Counted from the first letter of the stretch, positions 25,347-35,153 are shown. The stretch is 64,000 nucleotides of DNA from Shewanella amazonensis SB2B (GCF_000015245.1 NC_008700.1:3112501-3176500), one strand, 5' to 3'. A program made the numbers and translations. Notes: a model not told the origin generated them from the sequence alone.

Positions 25347-25808
25347 ATGACAAACAACGATATTCTGCGCCGCCTGCGCTTTGCCCTGAATCTGAGTGAC
25401 AGCAAGGTTGTCGCTCTCTTCGCCCTGGTCCATCAACCGATAACCGAAGATGCCCTGCTCGCCATGCTGAAAAAGGAAGATGAACCCGGTTTTCGTCCCT
25501 GCACCGACAAGGAACTCTGCCAGTTCCTGGATGGTTTGGTTATTGAGCGCCGCGGACTGAGACCAGGTGACGGTGTGCCTGCGCCGATGCCACTGGATAA
25601 TAATCTGGTATTCAAAAAGATCCGCATTGCACTGGAGCTGAAGGAAGATGACATCCTGGCCATGCTAACCAAGGCCGGATTCGCTCTCTCCAAGTCGGAA
25701 CTGGGCGCCATTTTCAGAAACCCGGACCACCGCCATTATCGTCCCTGTGGCAATCAGTTGTTGCGCAACTTTTTGAAGGGCCTGTCCATCAGCCTCCGCG
25801 GTCGCTGA
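25347..25808 (+). CDS. yehS: DUF1456 family protein (YehS-like)
   Basis: The 153-residue protein consists of two tandem DUF1456 repeats. Repeat 1 is about residues 3-70 (NDILRRLRFALNLSD to FLDGLVIERRG) and repeat 2 about 82-152 (NNLVFKKIRIALELKEDD to FLKGLSISLRGR). E. coli YehS has the same two-repeat architecture and size (156). The repeats look like small helical DNA- or RNA-binding modules but no function is established. The ATG at 25347 is preferred over an in-frame ATG six bases upstream. The reading frame runs back into the preceding serine hydrolase gene, whose stop is 43 bp upstream, so read-through transcription is likely. A terminator follows at 25858. Confidence 0.87.
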   Translation: MTNNDILRRLRFALNLSDSKVVALFALVHQPITEDALLAMLKKEDEPGFRPCTDKELCQFLDGLVIERRGLRPGDGVPAPMPLDNNLVFKKIRIALELKEDDILAMLTKAGFALSKSELGAIFRNPDHRHYRPCGNQLLRNFLKGLSISLRGR

Positions 25809-25857
25809 TCTGTCAGATAGCATGCTGTGATGCCCAAAAAACGCAGCGTCAGAGGCC

Positions 25858-25887
25858 AAAAAGCCATCGTCAATCGATGGCTTTTTT
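25858..25887 (+). terminator. intrinsic terminator of yehS
   Basis: AAAAAGCCATCG-TCAAT-CGATGGCTTTTTT; the stem is perfect over 12 bp and is followed by T6. Confidence 0.92.
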
Positions 25888-26024
25888 GTTTGAGTTAAAC
25901 AGCGGGCAAGCATTCACAAGCCCCAAAGTGAATTAATTTAACTTTTTCAACACATTCACACCGGCGTTTAAAACATGCATTCATGAAAAAATGCGAAAAT
26001 TCCCCTGCACTCAAAGCTACAAAG

Positions 26025-26039
26025 ATCACATTTCGTGAT
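26025..26039. promoter_or_regulatory. palindromic operator candidate upstream of maeA
   Basis: ATCAC-ATTTC-GTGAT, a perfect 5-bp inverted repeat with a 5-nt spacer, about 75 bp before the maeA start. It could be bound by a CRP-like or GntR-like regulator. No other structure is seen in the 300-bp gap besides the upstream terminator. Confidence 0.3.
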
Positions 26040-26111
26040 AATCTTCTTGCTATTGACAGCACATTTCATGCCCAGAAAGCACACACCCAAAAAGCATACA
26101 AAAGGTAGCCC

Positions 26112-27800
26112 ATGGACGATAACAAACGCCCGCTCTATTTGCCGTTCGCCGGTCCAGCCATTCTTGAAGCACCGCTCATTAACAAAGGCAGCGCCTTTAC
26201 CGAAGAAGAGCGGATATTCTTCAACCTTGAAGGCCTGTTACCTTACGCGATTGAAACCATCGAAGAGCAGGCATCAAGGGCCTACGATCAGTTCCGCAGT
26301 TTCAACAATGATTTGGATAAGCACATCTACCTGCGCAACATTCAGGACACCAACGAAACCCTGTTTTACCGCCTGGTGCAAAACAACATTGCCGAGATGA
26401 TGCCCATCATCTACACCCCCACGGTGGGCCTGGCCTGTGAGCGGTTCTCCAAAAACTATCGCCGCAACCGCGGACTGTTTATCTCCTATCCCAACAAGGA
26501 CAGGATTGACGACATCCTCAATAACTCCACCCGCCACAAGGTGAAAATCATCGTTGTGACGGACGGCGAGCGGATTCTGGGTCTGGGCGATCAGGGGATT
26601 GGCGGCATGGGCATCCCAATTGGAAAGCTGTCACTGTACACCAGCTGCGGTGGTATCAGCCCGGCCTATACCCTGCCTATCACCCTGGATGTGGGCACTG
26701 ACAATCCGCACCTGCTCGAAGACCCCATGTACATGGGCTGGCGCCATCCCCGCATTGGTGGCGAAGAGTACAGCGAGTTTATTGAAGCCTTTATGGAAGC
26801 CGTACACCGCCGCTGGCCTGATGTGCTGATTCAGTTTGAAGACTTTGCCCAGAAGAATGCCATGCCAATTCTGGAGCGCTACAAGGACAGATACTGCTGT
26901 TTTAACGACGATATTCAAGGTACGGCTGCGGTGACCGTTGGCTCCTTATTGGCCGCCTGCCAGGCCGCTGGAACCAAGCTCAGTGATCAGCGCATCACCT
27001 TCCTGGGTGCAGGCAGCGCCGGTTGCGGTATTGCTGAAGCAATTGTGGCGCAAATGGTATCTGAAGGCATCAGCGATGATCAGGCCCGCAGCCAGGTGTT
27101 TATGGTTGACCGCTGGGGTCTGCTGCTGGACAACATGCCTAACCTGCTGCCATTCCAGCAAAAACTGGCACAGAAAATTGATAACATTAACCACTGGGAT
27201 GACTTCAGCGACAATGTCTCACTGCTGAACGTCGTGAACAATGCCAAGCCGACGGTACTTATCGGCGTGTCAGGCGCCCCTGGCCTCTTTACTGAAGAGA
27301 TCATCCGCGCCATGCACAGCCACTGCGCCCGTCCAATCGTATTCCCGCTGTCCAACCCCACCAGCAGGGTTGAGGCGACACCGAAAGATATACTCCACTG
27401 GACCAGCGGTCAGGCGTTGGTAGCAACCGGTAGCCCGTTCGAGCCCGTGGTAGTGGACGACGTGACTTACGATATCGCCCAGTGCAACAACAGCTACATC
27501 TTCCCCGGCATTGGTCTTGGGGTGCTGGCGTGCGGAGCCAACCGGGTATCAAACGAGATGCTCATGGCCTCCAGCCGCGCGCTTGCGGAGTGTTCTCCAT
27601 TGGCAAAAGACGGCTCAGGACCTCTGCTGCCACCGCTGGAAGAAATTCACGATGTAAGCAAACACATCGCCTTTGCCGTTGCCAAGGTGGCCATTGAACA
27701 GGGACATGCGCTGGATACCACTGATGAGCTGCTGATGCAGTCCATCGAGGCCAACTTCTGGTATCCCGAGTACCGCCGTTACAAACGGACCTCGTTCTAA
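26112..27800 (+). CDS. maeA: NAD-dependent malic enzyme (oxaloacetate-decarboxylating)
   Basis: The enzyme converts L-malate and NAD+ to pyruvate, CO2 and NADH. The 562 residues match E. coli MaeA (565). The N-terminal malic domain holds [40 protein letters not shown] and the metal-binding [13 protein letters not shown]. The [12 protein letters not shown] motif follows, then the NAD-binding domain with the glycine-rich [16 protein letters not shown]-terminal motifs are [16 protein letters not shown] and the SPFEP segment. The long malic domain distinguishes it from MaeB. AAAGG precedes the ATG. It is monocistronic with a bidirectional terminator at 27802. Confidence 0.95.
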
Positions 27801-27801
27801 C

Positions 27802-27830
27802 AAAAAAGCCCGGCATAGCCGGGCTTTTTT
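27802..27830. terminator. bidirectional terminator between maeA and its convergent neighbour
   Basis: AAAAAAGCCCGGC-ATA-GCCGGGCTTTTTT, a perfect 13-bp palindrome with T6 on both strands. Confidence 0.93.
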
Positions 27831-27865
27831 ATGGGGTAAGCTTCATGGCTCATAAAGCCATCGCA

Positions 27866-28300
27866 TCAAATGCCCATCACCTCGCGCATGCTGTTGTACA
27901 TGCTTCTGTCAGTGCGGGCTTTTTTCAGCTTTTTCACGCTTTCCTTCAGCGCTGCTTCAGCAACCCGCACATAGAGCCCACTGTATTCCTGTTCTGCGAT
28001 GGCTTCGTCTGTGTCCTGAAGCTCAGAAATATCCCTGGCAACGATGCTGAGTTGGATCCACGCATTGGCCAAATAAAACCCGTGGAAGACACAACGTTCA
28101 AATAATGAGGATGCACTGTCCGGCAGCTGGTCCCAGGCACGGGTAAATCGTCCGTCTCTGTCAGCCAAGAGTTCGTCGCACAGGCTGCGATAGGCAGTAA
28201 GCAGCGACTCGGGGAGCCTGTCGAGTGCGATAACACGACCAGCAACCTTGTCGGCAACTTGTTGAGCCAATGCACGGTAATTTGCGTCAATCTCGCTCAT
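27866..28300 (-). CDS. conserved hypothetical protein (possibly DUF3069)
   Basis: The 144-residue soluble, mainly helical protein has no catalytic motif I recognise. Visible features are an acidic N-terminal half, [23 protein letters not shown] in the middle and a lysine-rich C-terminal helix [20 protein letters not shown]. Size, composition and taxonomic setting recall the DUF3069 family of Shewanella and Vibrio, an assignment from memory at low certainty. The ATG at 28300 has AGGTG about 5 bases upstream. Longer starts read into a region without a ribosome site. It is transcribed alone, convergent with maeA. Confidence 0.6.
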
Positions 28301-28539
28301 GATACACCTGAAATTTCTATGAAGCTTCCGTAAGACCACCCCAAAGGATGTGCTGTACAGTGCTGAATTTATCAATTTGGCGTCTTATACACATTCTGCA
28401 AAGCAATTGCAAAAGTGCGTGGCAGGCTCTGGATTTTATGCTGGTTTTCACGCTGCACAATAAGAAAAACTGGGAAACTCCACGACATACGGTTATGATT
28501 TGCACATAACAAAAAGTAACAAATCGGCAACAGATTTAG

Positions 28540-30420
28540 ATGAAATTTGATTTTCCAAAGTCCATTCTTTGGGCCATTTTTTTACTTATCCTCTGGCTGC
28601 CCGCGCATGCCGGTGATTTGACGCTGGACGAGATAGACAGGCTGTTCAGCCAACTGGAAAGCGATCCATCTCAGTTTGATTCCATTCCCGAGCAGGTTGA
28701 ACTGCTGAAACAAAATATTGTTGCCGACGATATTCCTCGCACACTGCGCCTTAAACGAACGCTCTGTTGGTCAACTGACCTGACTCAGGAGAATGCCCTG
28801 GAGCATGGGCTGACTTATGCCAACGAACAACTGGCACTGCCGATGGTTCAGGCGGATATCCCAACTCAAGCCGATTTGATGCTCTGCCGGGGCTGGTTAT
28901 TACAGCAGAAAGGCGTTATGGCCGACGCCATGAGTGATTACAATCGCTCGGTTTCTCTTGCCTATCAATCGGAAGAGCCCCGTCTGATTGCAGATAGCCG
29001 CAGTCTCAGGGGAGCCCTGCTTTCCTATCAGGGCAACTTTGCCGATGCGCTGGAAGACCTGATTACGTCCCAACATCTTTATGAGAGCCTCAATTTAACC
29101 TACTGGGCCAGATACAATCTCCTTGAGCTTGCCACCAGTTATCGCCGTTTCGGCGACCCGGACACGGCTATTCGGTATTACGAAGACCTCTTGCAAAAGT
29201 ACACTGAAGCCAAAGACACGTTTGCCATGGTAGGCGTCAAGGCCGAAATGGCCATGGCGTATGAAACGCTGGAGGATTTCGAGAAAGCGCTCGTCTACTA
29301 CAAAGATGTATTGGCTGGCTGGCTGGCGCAAAAAGACGAGATCAGTGTGGCCGCCACCCGGGTAAATATGAGTGGCACCCTCATAAAACTCGGCAGACTT
29401 AAAGAGGCAAAGGCTGAGTTGGAACTGGCCTTTCCCGAATTAAAACCCGAGCACGTAGGGGTTTACGCATTCGAGCATCTGTTTATGGCGCAAATACTGC
29501 TCGCAGAGGGTAAACCGCTGGATGCGCTGCCGCTGCTGGAAGTTGGCGAAGAAAGCTTTCGCAATGCGCAAAACAGCCGTGGATTAGCCGAGCTCTATGC
29601 CACCAAAAGCCAGGTCTACGCGGCATTGGAAGATTGGGCCAACGCCTTTTATACCCTTGAGATACAAAACGCACTCCATACTCAACTGGACAACCAGTTG
29701 CAGTCACAACGCACCACAGAGATGCGAACCCGATTCGATACCGACAGAATTGAAAATGAAAACCGCCAGCTGGTTGCTTATCAACGCTTGCGGGAAAAAG
29801 AAATGGCCATACTGCAGGAAAATAAATTTCTGCAATTCGTCATTATCGTTATGGGCATCATCATCCTCAGCATTGTGTCTATTTTTGCTTACAAGCAGGC
29901 ACAGCGCTCTAAACTGATGGAACGGCTCGCCCTCACCGATCACCTGACACAACTTGCCAATCGTCGGCACACCTACCATGAAGGCGAGATCATGTTCCGA
30001 AGCGCAAGACCTGGCAGTCCGTTGTCTGTCATCTTGTTTGATGCCGACCATTTCAAAAAAATCAATGACCACTTCGGTCATGATGTTGGTGATAAAGTCT
30101 TGATTGCCATGGCTCAAAGTAGCGCTGGGCAAATGCGTAGAGGCGATTTGGTTGGCCGCATTGGCGGTGAAGAGTTTCTGGCGTTACTGCCACACACCAC
30201 TTTGGAACAGGCGGTTGAAATTGCTGAGCGCCTGCGGTTAACCATAGAAACGACGGATTTGTCAGAGGTCGCCCCTGGCCTTGGCATGAGCATCAGCGCG
30301 GGGGTCGCCACCCTGGATAGCAGCAGAGATAAAAACTTTTCCAGCTTCCTGAACCGGGCAGATCACGCGCTTTATCGTGCCAAACACAATGGTCGTAACC
30401 GGGTGGAAAAAGACGATTAA
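28540..30420 (+). CDS. TPR-containing membrane diguanylate cyclase
   Basis: The 626-residue protein has a signal peptide (residues 1-24) and a long periplasmic all-helical region (about 25-400) with several TPR motifs. One example runs from ADAMSDYNRSVSLAYQS to the repeats around ADALEDLITSQHL and EDFEKALVYYKDVL. A coiled coil follows (about 390-425), then one transmembrane helix (about 427-450) and a GGDEF domain (about 460-620). The active-site motif is GGEEF at 542-546. An intact inhibitory site RRGD is at 533-536, so c-di-GMP feedback is expected, unlike the cyclase at 10425. The architecture puts peptide or protein sensing outside the membrane. Its stop codon overlaps the convergent downstream gene by 4 bp. 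Confidence 0.87.
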   Translation: MKFDFPKSILWAIFLLILWLPAHAGDLTLDEIDRLFSQLESDPSQFDSIPEQVELLKQNIVADDIPRTLRLKRTLCWSTDLTQENALEHGLTYANEQLALPMVQADIPTQADLMLCRGWLLQQKGVMADAMSDYNRSVSLAYQSEEPRLIADSRSLRGALLSYQGNFADALEDLITSQHLYESLNLTYWARYNLLELATSYRRFGDPDTAIRYYEDLLQKYTEAKDTFAMVGVKAEMAMAYETLEDFEKALVYYKDVLAGWLAQKDEISVAATRVNMSGTLIKLGRLKEAKAELELAFPELKPEHVGVYAFEHLFMAQILLAEGKPLDALPLLEVGEESFRNAQNSRGLAELYATKSQVYAALEDWANAFYTLEIQNALHTQLDNQLQSQRTTEMRTRFDTDRIENENRQLVAYQRLREKEMAILQENKFLQFVIIVMGIIILSIVSIFAYKQAQRSKLMERLALTDHLTQLANRRHTYHEGEIMFRSARPGSPLSVILFDADHFKKINDHFGHDVGDKVLIAMAQSSAGQMRRGDLVGRIGGEEFLALLPHTTLEQAVEIAERLRLTIETTDLSEVAPGLGMSISAGVATLDSSRDKNFSSFLNRADHALYRAKHNGRNRVEKDD

Positions 30421-31232
30421 TCTTCTGGCTTCAAATGCCAGAGAATGTGGCTGGACGTATTTTCCGCGGACATGTTAAACCACTTCTCGTACAGCCTCAC
30501 AAAATCCCCTTCTTCCTGAAAGTCACTGAGCGCCTGATGCCATTTCTGTACTGTCGCGGCAGGCGTGCCCCGTGAAAACGCGAGATAAAGCTCGACCCGC
30601 TCCAATTCAAATAGCGGGCTAATGGCAAGCTCATTAGTACCTGCCTGGCTCAGTAGCATACTGACAGCCAAATCAGCCTGACACCAATAGCGCACCCGTC
30701 CTGCCAGCAACTGCCTCAGCGACTGCAGCGGATAGCTGGATACCTCGACGTTTTTTACCCCGTGTGTATTGAGGATGCGCTGCGAAGGCGATCCCCGATA
30801 TACCCCCAAACTGCCAAGCTGTGACACCGCATCCAGACTGGCGGGTATTTCGGTATCTGTCGCCAACTTGTAAACCATAATTCTCGCTGTGGCGATGGGA
30901 CCGACAAAATCAAACTGGCTACGTCTCGAATCTCTAACTGCGGTGGAAAAAAGCAAGACGTTGGGAAGCTGGGAGGCAACACTATAGGCTCTGGCCCAGG
31001 GCAGGACTTCTATGCTTGCATCTTCGCCTACACGGGACTTTAACTGCTCCACCAACTCCACTGCATAACCCGTGGCTTTATCGCCTTCAAGATAACTTAA
31101 CGGAGGCAAGGGCTCGGTCAGCAGTCGCAACCGGCTCGGTGCAGAGGGCTCTGTCACTTCCCCTTCTGCGGCCAATGAAACACACAGCAGGGAAGCAAGC
31201 AGCCACATGCATTTATAGCCCAATCGATGCAT
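30417..31232 (-). CDS. periplasmic solute-binding protein, amino-acid family 3
   Basis: The 271-residue protein has an N-terminal signal peptide (cleavage near SLAAEGE) followed by a family-3 (SBP_bac_3) fold. Seen motifs are LRLLTEPLPPLSYLEGDKATGYAVELVEQL at the start and RYWCQADLAVSMLLSQAGT in the hinge region. No transporter permease or ATPase lies nearby. It may serve as a stand-alone sensor or feed a distant system. Some Shewanella proteins of this type act as partners of chemotaxis or cyclase systems, and here it faces a cyclase gene convergently. The ATG at 31232 has AAGGG abutting it, which is too close, so an internal ATG at 31208 is a possible alternative start. Confidence 0.72.
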   Translation of the reverse strand: MHRLGYKCMWLLASLLCVSLAAEGEVTEPSAPSRLRLLTEPLPPLSYLEGDKATGYAVELVEQLKSRVGEDASIEVLPWARAYSVASQLPNVLLFSTAVRDSRRSQFDFVGPIATARIMVYKLATDTEIPASLDAVSQLGSLGVYRGSPSQRILNTHGVKNVEVSSYPLQSLRQLLAGRVRYWCQADLAVSMLLSQAGTNELAISPLFELERVELYLAFSRGTPAATVQKWHQALSDFQEEGDFVRLYEKWFNMSAENTSSHILWHLKPED

Positions 31233-31364
31233 CCCTTATCCTTAACACCATTCTGTTTAATTCCAGCATAGCGGCCAAAATGCCCACAGACCAGCAAAGC
31301 TTTGCCTGACGCTGAGAGCAAAAACTGCTACTATCCGCCCGAGATTGACCAGCGGTTTACGCGA

Positions 31365-32522
31365 ATGACTTCGACTCCATCCCATGCCCAACTCAATGAC
31401 CTTGCCCGGCAAATCAAAGCCTGGGGCAAAGCGCTTGGCTTTGCTGAACTTGGGATAACAGATACCGACTTATCGGCACAGGAGCCCAGACTCCTCGAGT
31501 GGCTCACCCAGGGCTACCACGGTGAGATGGCCTACATGGAATCCCATGGGCTGATGCGTGCCCGTCCGCAGGAACTGCACCCCGGCACCATCAGAGTGAT
31601 TGCCGCGCGCATGGATTACCTGCCCGAGAACGCAGGCTTTGCCACTAACCTGCGCGACCCTAACCTGGGTTATATTTCCCGTTACGCCGGTGGCCGTGAT
31701 TATCACAAGCTGATACGCAACCGACTGAAAAAACTTGGCGAGCAAATCGACTCCTGGCTCATTGAACGGGGCTATGCACCGGCAAACTTTCGCCCCTTTG
31801 TCGACTCGGCTCCTATCCTTGAGCGACCTCTGGCTGAAAAAGCGGGCCTTGGCTGGACCGGTAAGCACTCGCTGATTCTCAATCATCAGGCGGGCAGCTG
31901 GTTCTTTTTGGGCGAGCTGCTGGTGAACCTGCCACTGCCCATCGATATTCCCATCGCCGAAGATTGCAACACCTGTGTCGCCTGCATCAAAAGTTGCCCA
32001 ACCGACGCCATAGTCGCGCCCTATGTGGTGGATGGCCGGCGATGCATCTCTTATCTCACTATTGAGCTGCAGGGCGCCATTCCAGAAGAATTCCGCCCTT
32101 TGATGGGTAATCGCATCTACGGCTGTGATGACTGCCAACTTGCCTGCCCTGTCAACAGTGGCTCACCGCTCTCCAATGAAGCGGACTTTCAAACCCGGCA
32201 GCCACTCAAGTTACCAGCATTGCTTAGCCTGTTTGCCTGGGATGAAGCCACCTTTTTGCGACAGACAGAAGGCAGCGCCATCCGCCGTATTGGCCATAAA
32301 AGGTGGCTGAGAAACATTGCCGTGGCGCTGGGCAATGCCCCCGCAAGCGGTGATATCCTAAGCGCTCTGAACGCCAGGCTCAGAGATAAAGAAGTGGATG
32401 AAATGGTGGCAGAGCACATCCACTGGGCCATCAAGCGTCAGCAAAGCGTCCTTTCAAAAGACAGCCGCAAGACGGCGCGACTGGTACGCGCCATCGAAAA
32501 AGGTATGCCCAGAGACGCCTAA
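31365..32522 (+). CDS. queG: epoxyqueuosine reductase QueG
   Basis: QueG catalyses the last step of queuosine synthesis in tRNA, reducing epoxyqueuosine with cobalamin and two 4Fe-4S clusters. The 385-residue protein has the N-terminal domain of unknown fold specific to QueG. FVDSAPILERPLAEKAGLGWTGKHS holds the catalytic Asp. Two cluster motifs follow: CNTCVACIKSCPTDAI and the second set in CDDCQLACPVN. The C-terminus is HEAT-like. The ATG at 31365 gives the usual N-terminus. The enzyme uses B12, which links it functionally to the B12-uptake gene at 37804 (inference). Its stop codon overlaps that of the convergent dodecin gene. Confidence 0.94.
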   Translation: MTSTPSHAQLNDLARQIKAWGKALGFAELGITDTDLSAQEPRLLEWLTQGYHGEMAYMESHGLMRARPQELHPGTIRVIAARMDYLPENAGFATNLRDPNLGYISRYAGGRDYHKLIRNRLKKLGEQIDSWLIERGYAPANFRPFVDSAPILERPLAEKAGLGWTGKHSLILNHQAGSWFFLGELLVNLPLPIDIPIAEDCNTCVACIKSCPTDAIVAPYVVDGRRCISYLTIELQGAIPEEFRPLMGNRIYGCDDCQLACPVNSGSPLSNEADFQTRQPLKLPALLSLFAWDEATFLRQTEGSAIRRIGHKRWLRNIAVALGNAPASGDILSALNARLRDKEVDEMVAEHIHWAIKRQQSVLSKDSRKTARLVRAIEKGMPRDA

Positions 32523-32728
32523 GGTGTATCCAGGGTAAAACCGATTTTCACTGTCACCTGCCAGTGGGCTATCACGCCCGCTTCGAGGTGACCGCGGGTT
32601 TCAACCACTTCAAACCAACGCAAATGATGCAGTGACTGCGCCGCCGCAGCCACCGCATTACGAATGGCATCATCGCTGCTGAGGGTAGAGGAACCTGTGA
32701 CTTCAATTATCTTGTAGACATGATTCAT
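32519..32728 (-). CDS. dodecin (flavin-sequestering protein)
   Basis: The 69-residue product aligns over its whole length to dodecins, small dodecameric flavin or lumichrome storage proteins. Seen features are the start MNHVYKIIEVTGSS, the DDAIRNAVAAAAQSL helix and the strand RWFEVVETRGHLEAG with the stacking Trp. The ending is IAHWQVTVKIGFTL. AAGGAGG precedes the ATG. The gene is convergent with queG, sharing 4 bp (CTAA) in which both stop codons lie. Confidence 0.9.
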   Translation of the reverse strand: MNHVYKIIEVTGSSTLSSDDAIRNAVAAAAQSLHHLRWFEVVETRGHLEAGVIAHWQVTVKIGFTLDTP

Positions 32729-32815
32729 GGCAAGCCTCCTTAAGACGGGATGCAGCCTTAGACAGCCACCCCGATACTGTTACCTCAGTATAGTCTCTGA
32801 TTTCAGCCGTAAGAC

Positions 32816-35086
32816 TTAGCCCAGACGACGCCGCAGCTCACGGGTGGCGTCAACCATGTTACGAAGGGCTGGTTCTACCTCATCCCAGGTACGGGTCTTC
32901 AGGCCGCAGTCCGGATTGACCCACAGCTGCCTGAGCGGAATACGCCTGGCTGCCCTTTCCATCAGCGTCACCATGGCCCCAACATCTGGCGTGTTGGGCG
33001 AGTGGATATCGTACACACCCGGGCCAATTTCAGCAGGATACTCAAAGTCTTCAAAGGCTCGCAGCAGCTCCATGGCCGAGCGACTGGTCTCGATGGTGAT
33101 AACATCGGCATCCATGGCGGCGATAGCAGCTATGGTGTCGTTAAATTCGCTATAGCACATGTGGGTGTGAATTTGGGTGTTATCCCGCACGCAGGCAGCG
33201 CTCAGCTTAAAGGAGTCCACCGCCCAGTCGAGATAGGCCTTCCAGTCACAACGGCGCAGCGGCAAACCTTCACGGAAGGCCGGCTCGTCAATCTGGATAA
33301 TGGCGATACCTACCCTTTCAAGATCAGCGACTTCATCCCGTATGGCCAGCGCAATCTGCTTACAAAGCGTGTCGCGGCTGATATCTTCCCTGGCAAAAGA
33401 CCAGTGCAGAATGGTCACAGGCCCCGTCAACATGCCTTTCACCGGCTTATCGGTGAGGCTCTGGGCATATTCAGCCCAGTCCAGTGTCATAGGTTTGGGA
33501 CGCGACACATCACCGTAAATCAAAGGCGGTTTCACACAGCGACTGCCATAACTCTGCACCCAGCCATGTTTGGTAAAGCCGACACCCTCGAGCTGCTCGC
33601 CAAAGTATTCCACCATATCGTTACGCTCGGCCTCACCGTGTACCAGCACATCGATACCGAGTTTCAGTTGGCGGTCAATGGTATTGCGGCACACCTGTCT
33701 GAGCTGGTTGTCGTACTCAAGGGCGCTGATTTCACCTTTTCGAAAGCGGTTACGCAGGCCACGAATTGCCGGCGTCTGCGGGAAGGAGCCTATGGTAGTG
33801 GTTGGCAGCAGAGGCAACTTAAGTCGCTGTTGCTGCTGTTGCTGACGCTCTGGAAACGCGCTTTGACGTTCAAAATCTGCTTTGGTCAGTGCATCCAGTC
33901 TGGCGGCAACTGCAGCATCGGCGGCCTGAGCACGCGCAGTGCGGCGGGCCACGCACTCGGCGGCAATGGCAGCGGCGTCTGCGCCATTGGGCACGGTTAG
34001 CAGGGTATTGAGGCTTCTCAGCTCCAGCAGCTTTTGCCTGGCAAAAGCGAGCTGGCGCTTGAGCTCAGGCTTAAGTGCGGTTTCCACATCGAGGTCCACC
34101 GGTGTGTGCAGCAGCGAGCAGGAGGTGGCAAGCCACAGGCGATCGCCCAGTTCTCTGGCAACAGGTGCAATGCGCTCGGCAATCAAATCCAGATCTTCAG
34201 CCCAGACATTGCGGCCATTGATAAGGCCAAGACTCAGTACCTGCTGCTGCCCAAGCCTGGGAAGGAAAACCTCGAGCTGCTCCGGGGCAGAAACCAGATC
34301 CAGATGCAAACCCGCCACCGGCAGGGTCTGAATAATGTCGGCGTGGTGTGCCACAGAGCCGTAGTAAGTGGTCAGCAGCAGTTTAACCGACACACAGGTA
34401 AAAGCCTGGTATGCGGTGGCAAAGGCTGCCTGCCAGCTTTCATCCAGATCCAGCGCAAGAACAGGCTCTTCGATTTGTACCCAGCTCACGCCCTGGGCGG
34501 CAAAGCGGGCGAGCAGCTCAGCATAGGTAACCAGCAGCTGGGGCAGCAAGCTTAATTTGTCAAACTCACTGCCGTAGGCCTTCGACAAATACAGGAAAGA
34601 CACGGGGCCCAGAATGCAGGGTTTGGGGTCATAGCCCAGCGCTTTCACTTCTTCGACCTCATCAAACAGCTGTGTCCAGGCGATGGAGAAGGTTTGGTTG
34701 GGGTGAAGTTCGGGCACTATGTAGTGATAGTTGGTGTTGAAATACTTGGTCATTTCTGCCGCCGCGGCCGCTTTGCCGCTTGGCGCACGGCCTCGGGCAA
34801 CCCGGAACAGGGTATCCAGGTCGACCTTGTCGCCATCGCGGTGGCGCTCGGGAATGACATTCAGGGTGGCCGCCAGAGTCAGCACCTGATCGTAGTATGC
34901 AAAGTCCCCCACCGGCAAACGTTCCACGCCGGCATCAGCCTGCCACTGCCAGTGAGTCTGCCGCAGTGCCTTGGCCTGCGCCACCAGCTCATTCCGGGAC
35001 AACTCTCCACGCCAGTATTGCTCGAGGGCGAACTTCAACTCACGGCGACGTCCTATCCGTGGAAAGCCAAGACTATTTAATTGCAT
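32816..35086 (-). CDS. metE: cobalamin-independent methionine synthase
   Basis: MetE transfers the methyl group of 5-methyltetrahydropteroyltriglutamate to homocysteine. The 756-residue enzyme is full length (E. coli 753), with the N-terminal homology domain starting MQLNSLGFPRIGRRRELKFALE and the C-terminal catalytic barrel. Zinc ligands are seen in HTHMCYSEFND (His and Cys), a Glu in the following strand region and the Cys of NPDCGLKTR. A glutamine-rich linker QQQQQQR near residue 420 is unusual. Divergent metR is 164 bp away and shares the regulatory region. No riboswitch precedes it, so B12 control would be indirect. Confidence 0.96.
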   Translation of the reverse strand: MQLNSLGFPRIGRRRELKFALEQYWRGELSRNELVAQAKALRQTHWQWQADAGVERLPVGDFAYYDQVLTLAATLNVIPERHRDGDKVDLDTLFRVARGRAPSGKAAAAAEMTKYFNTNYHYIVPELHPNQTFSIAWTQLFDEVEEVKALGYDPKPCILGPVSFLYLSKAYGSEFDKLSLLPQLLVTYAELLARFAAQGVSWVQIEEPVLALDLDESWQAAFATAYQAFTCVSVKLLLTTYYGSVAHHADIIQTLPVAGLHLDLVSAPEQLEVFLPRLGQQQVLSLGLINGRNVWAEDLDLIAERIAPVARELGDRLWLATSCSLLHTPVDLDVETALKPELKRQLAFARQKLLELRSLNTLLTVPNGADAAAIAAECVARRTARAQAADAAVAARLDALTKADFERQSAFPERQQQQQQRLKLPLLPTTTIGSFPQTPAIRGLRNRFRKGEISALEYDNQLRQVCRNTIDRQLKLGIDVLVHGEAERNDMVEYFGEQLEGVGFTKHGWVQSYGSRCVKPPLIYGDVSRPKPMTLDWAEYAQSLTDKPVKGMLTGPVTILHWSFAREDISRDTLCKQIALAIRDEVADLERVGIAIIQIDEPAFREGLPLRRCDWKAYLDWAVDSFKLSAACVRDNTQIHTHMCYSEFNDTIAAIAAMDADVITIETSRSAMELLRAFEDFEYPAEIGPGVYDIHSPNTPDVGAMVTLMERAARRIPLRQLWVNPDCGLKTRTWDEVEPALRNMVDATRELRRRLG

Positions 35087-35110
35087 ATTGTATACCTTAT
35101 TGGTTTAATA

Positions 35111-35123
35111 TGAGCACATTTCA
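35111..35123. promoter_or_regulatory. imperfect MetR-box candidate
   Basis: TGAGCACATTTCA matches the MetR consensus TGAA-N5-TTCA at seven of eight positions. It lies 25 bp upstream of the metE start. Confidence 0.35.
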
Positions 35124-35153
35124 AAGAGGAACACCTGTTAAACAATTTTTAAT

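Noticed and set aside
32772..32789. Short ATACTG/CAGTAT inverted repeat after metE as its terminator
   Set aside because: The stem is only 6 bp and AT-rich, and no T-run follows on the minus strand.
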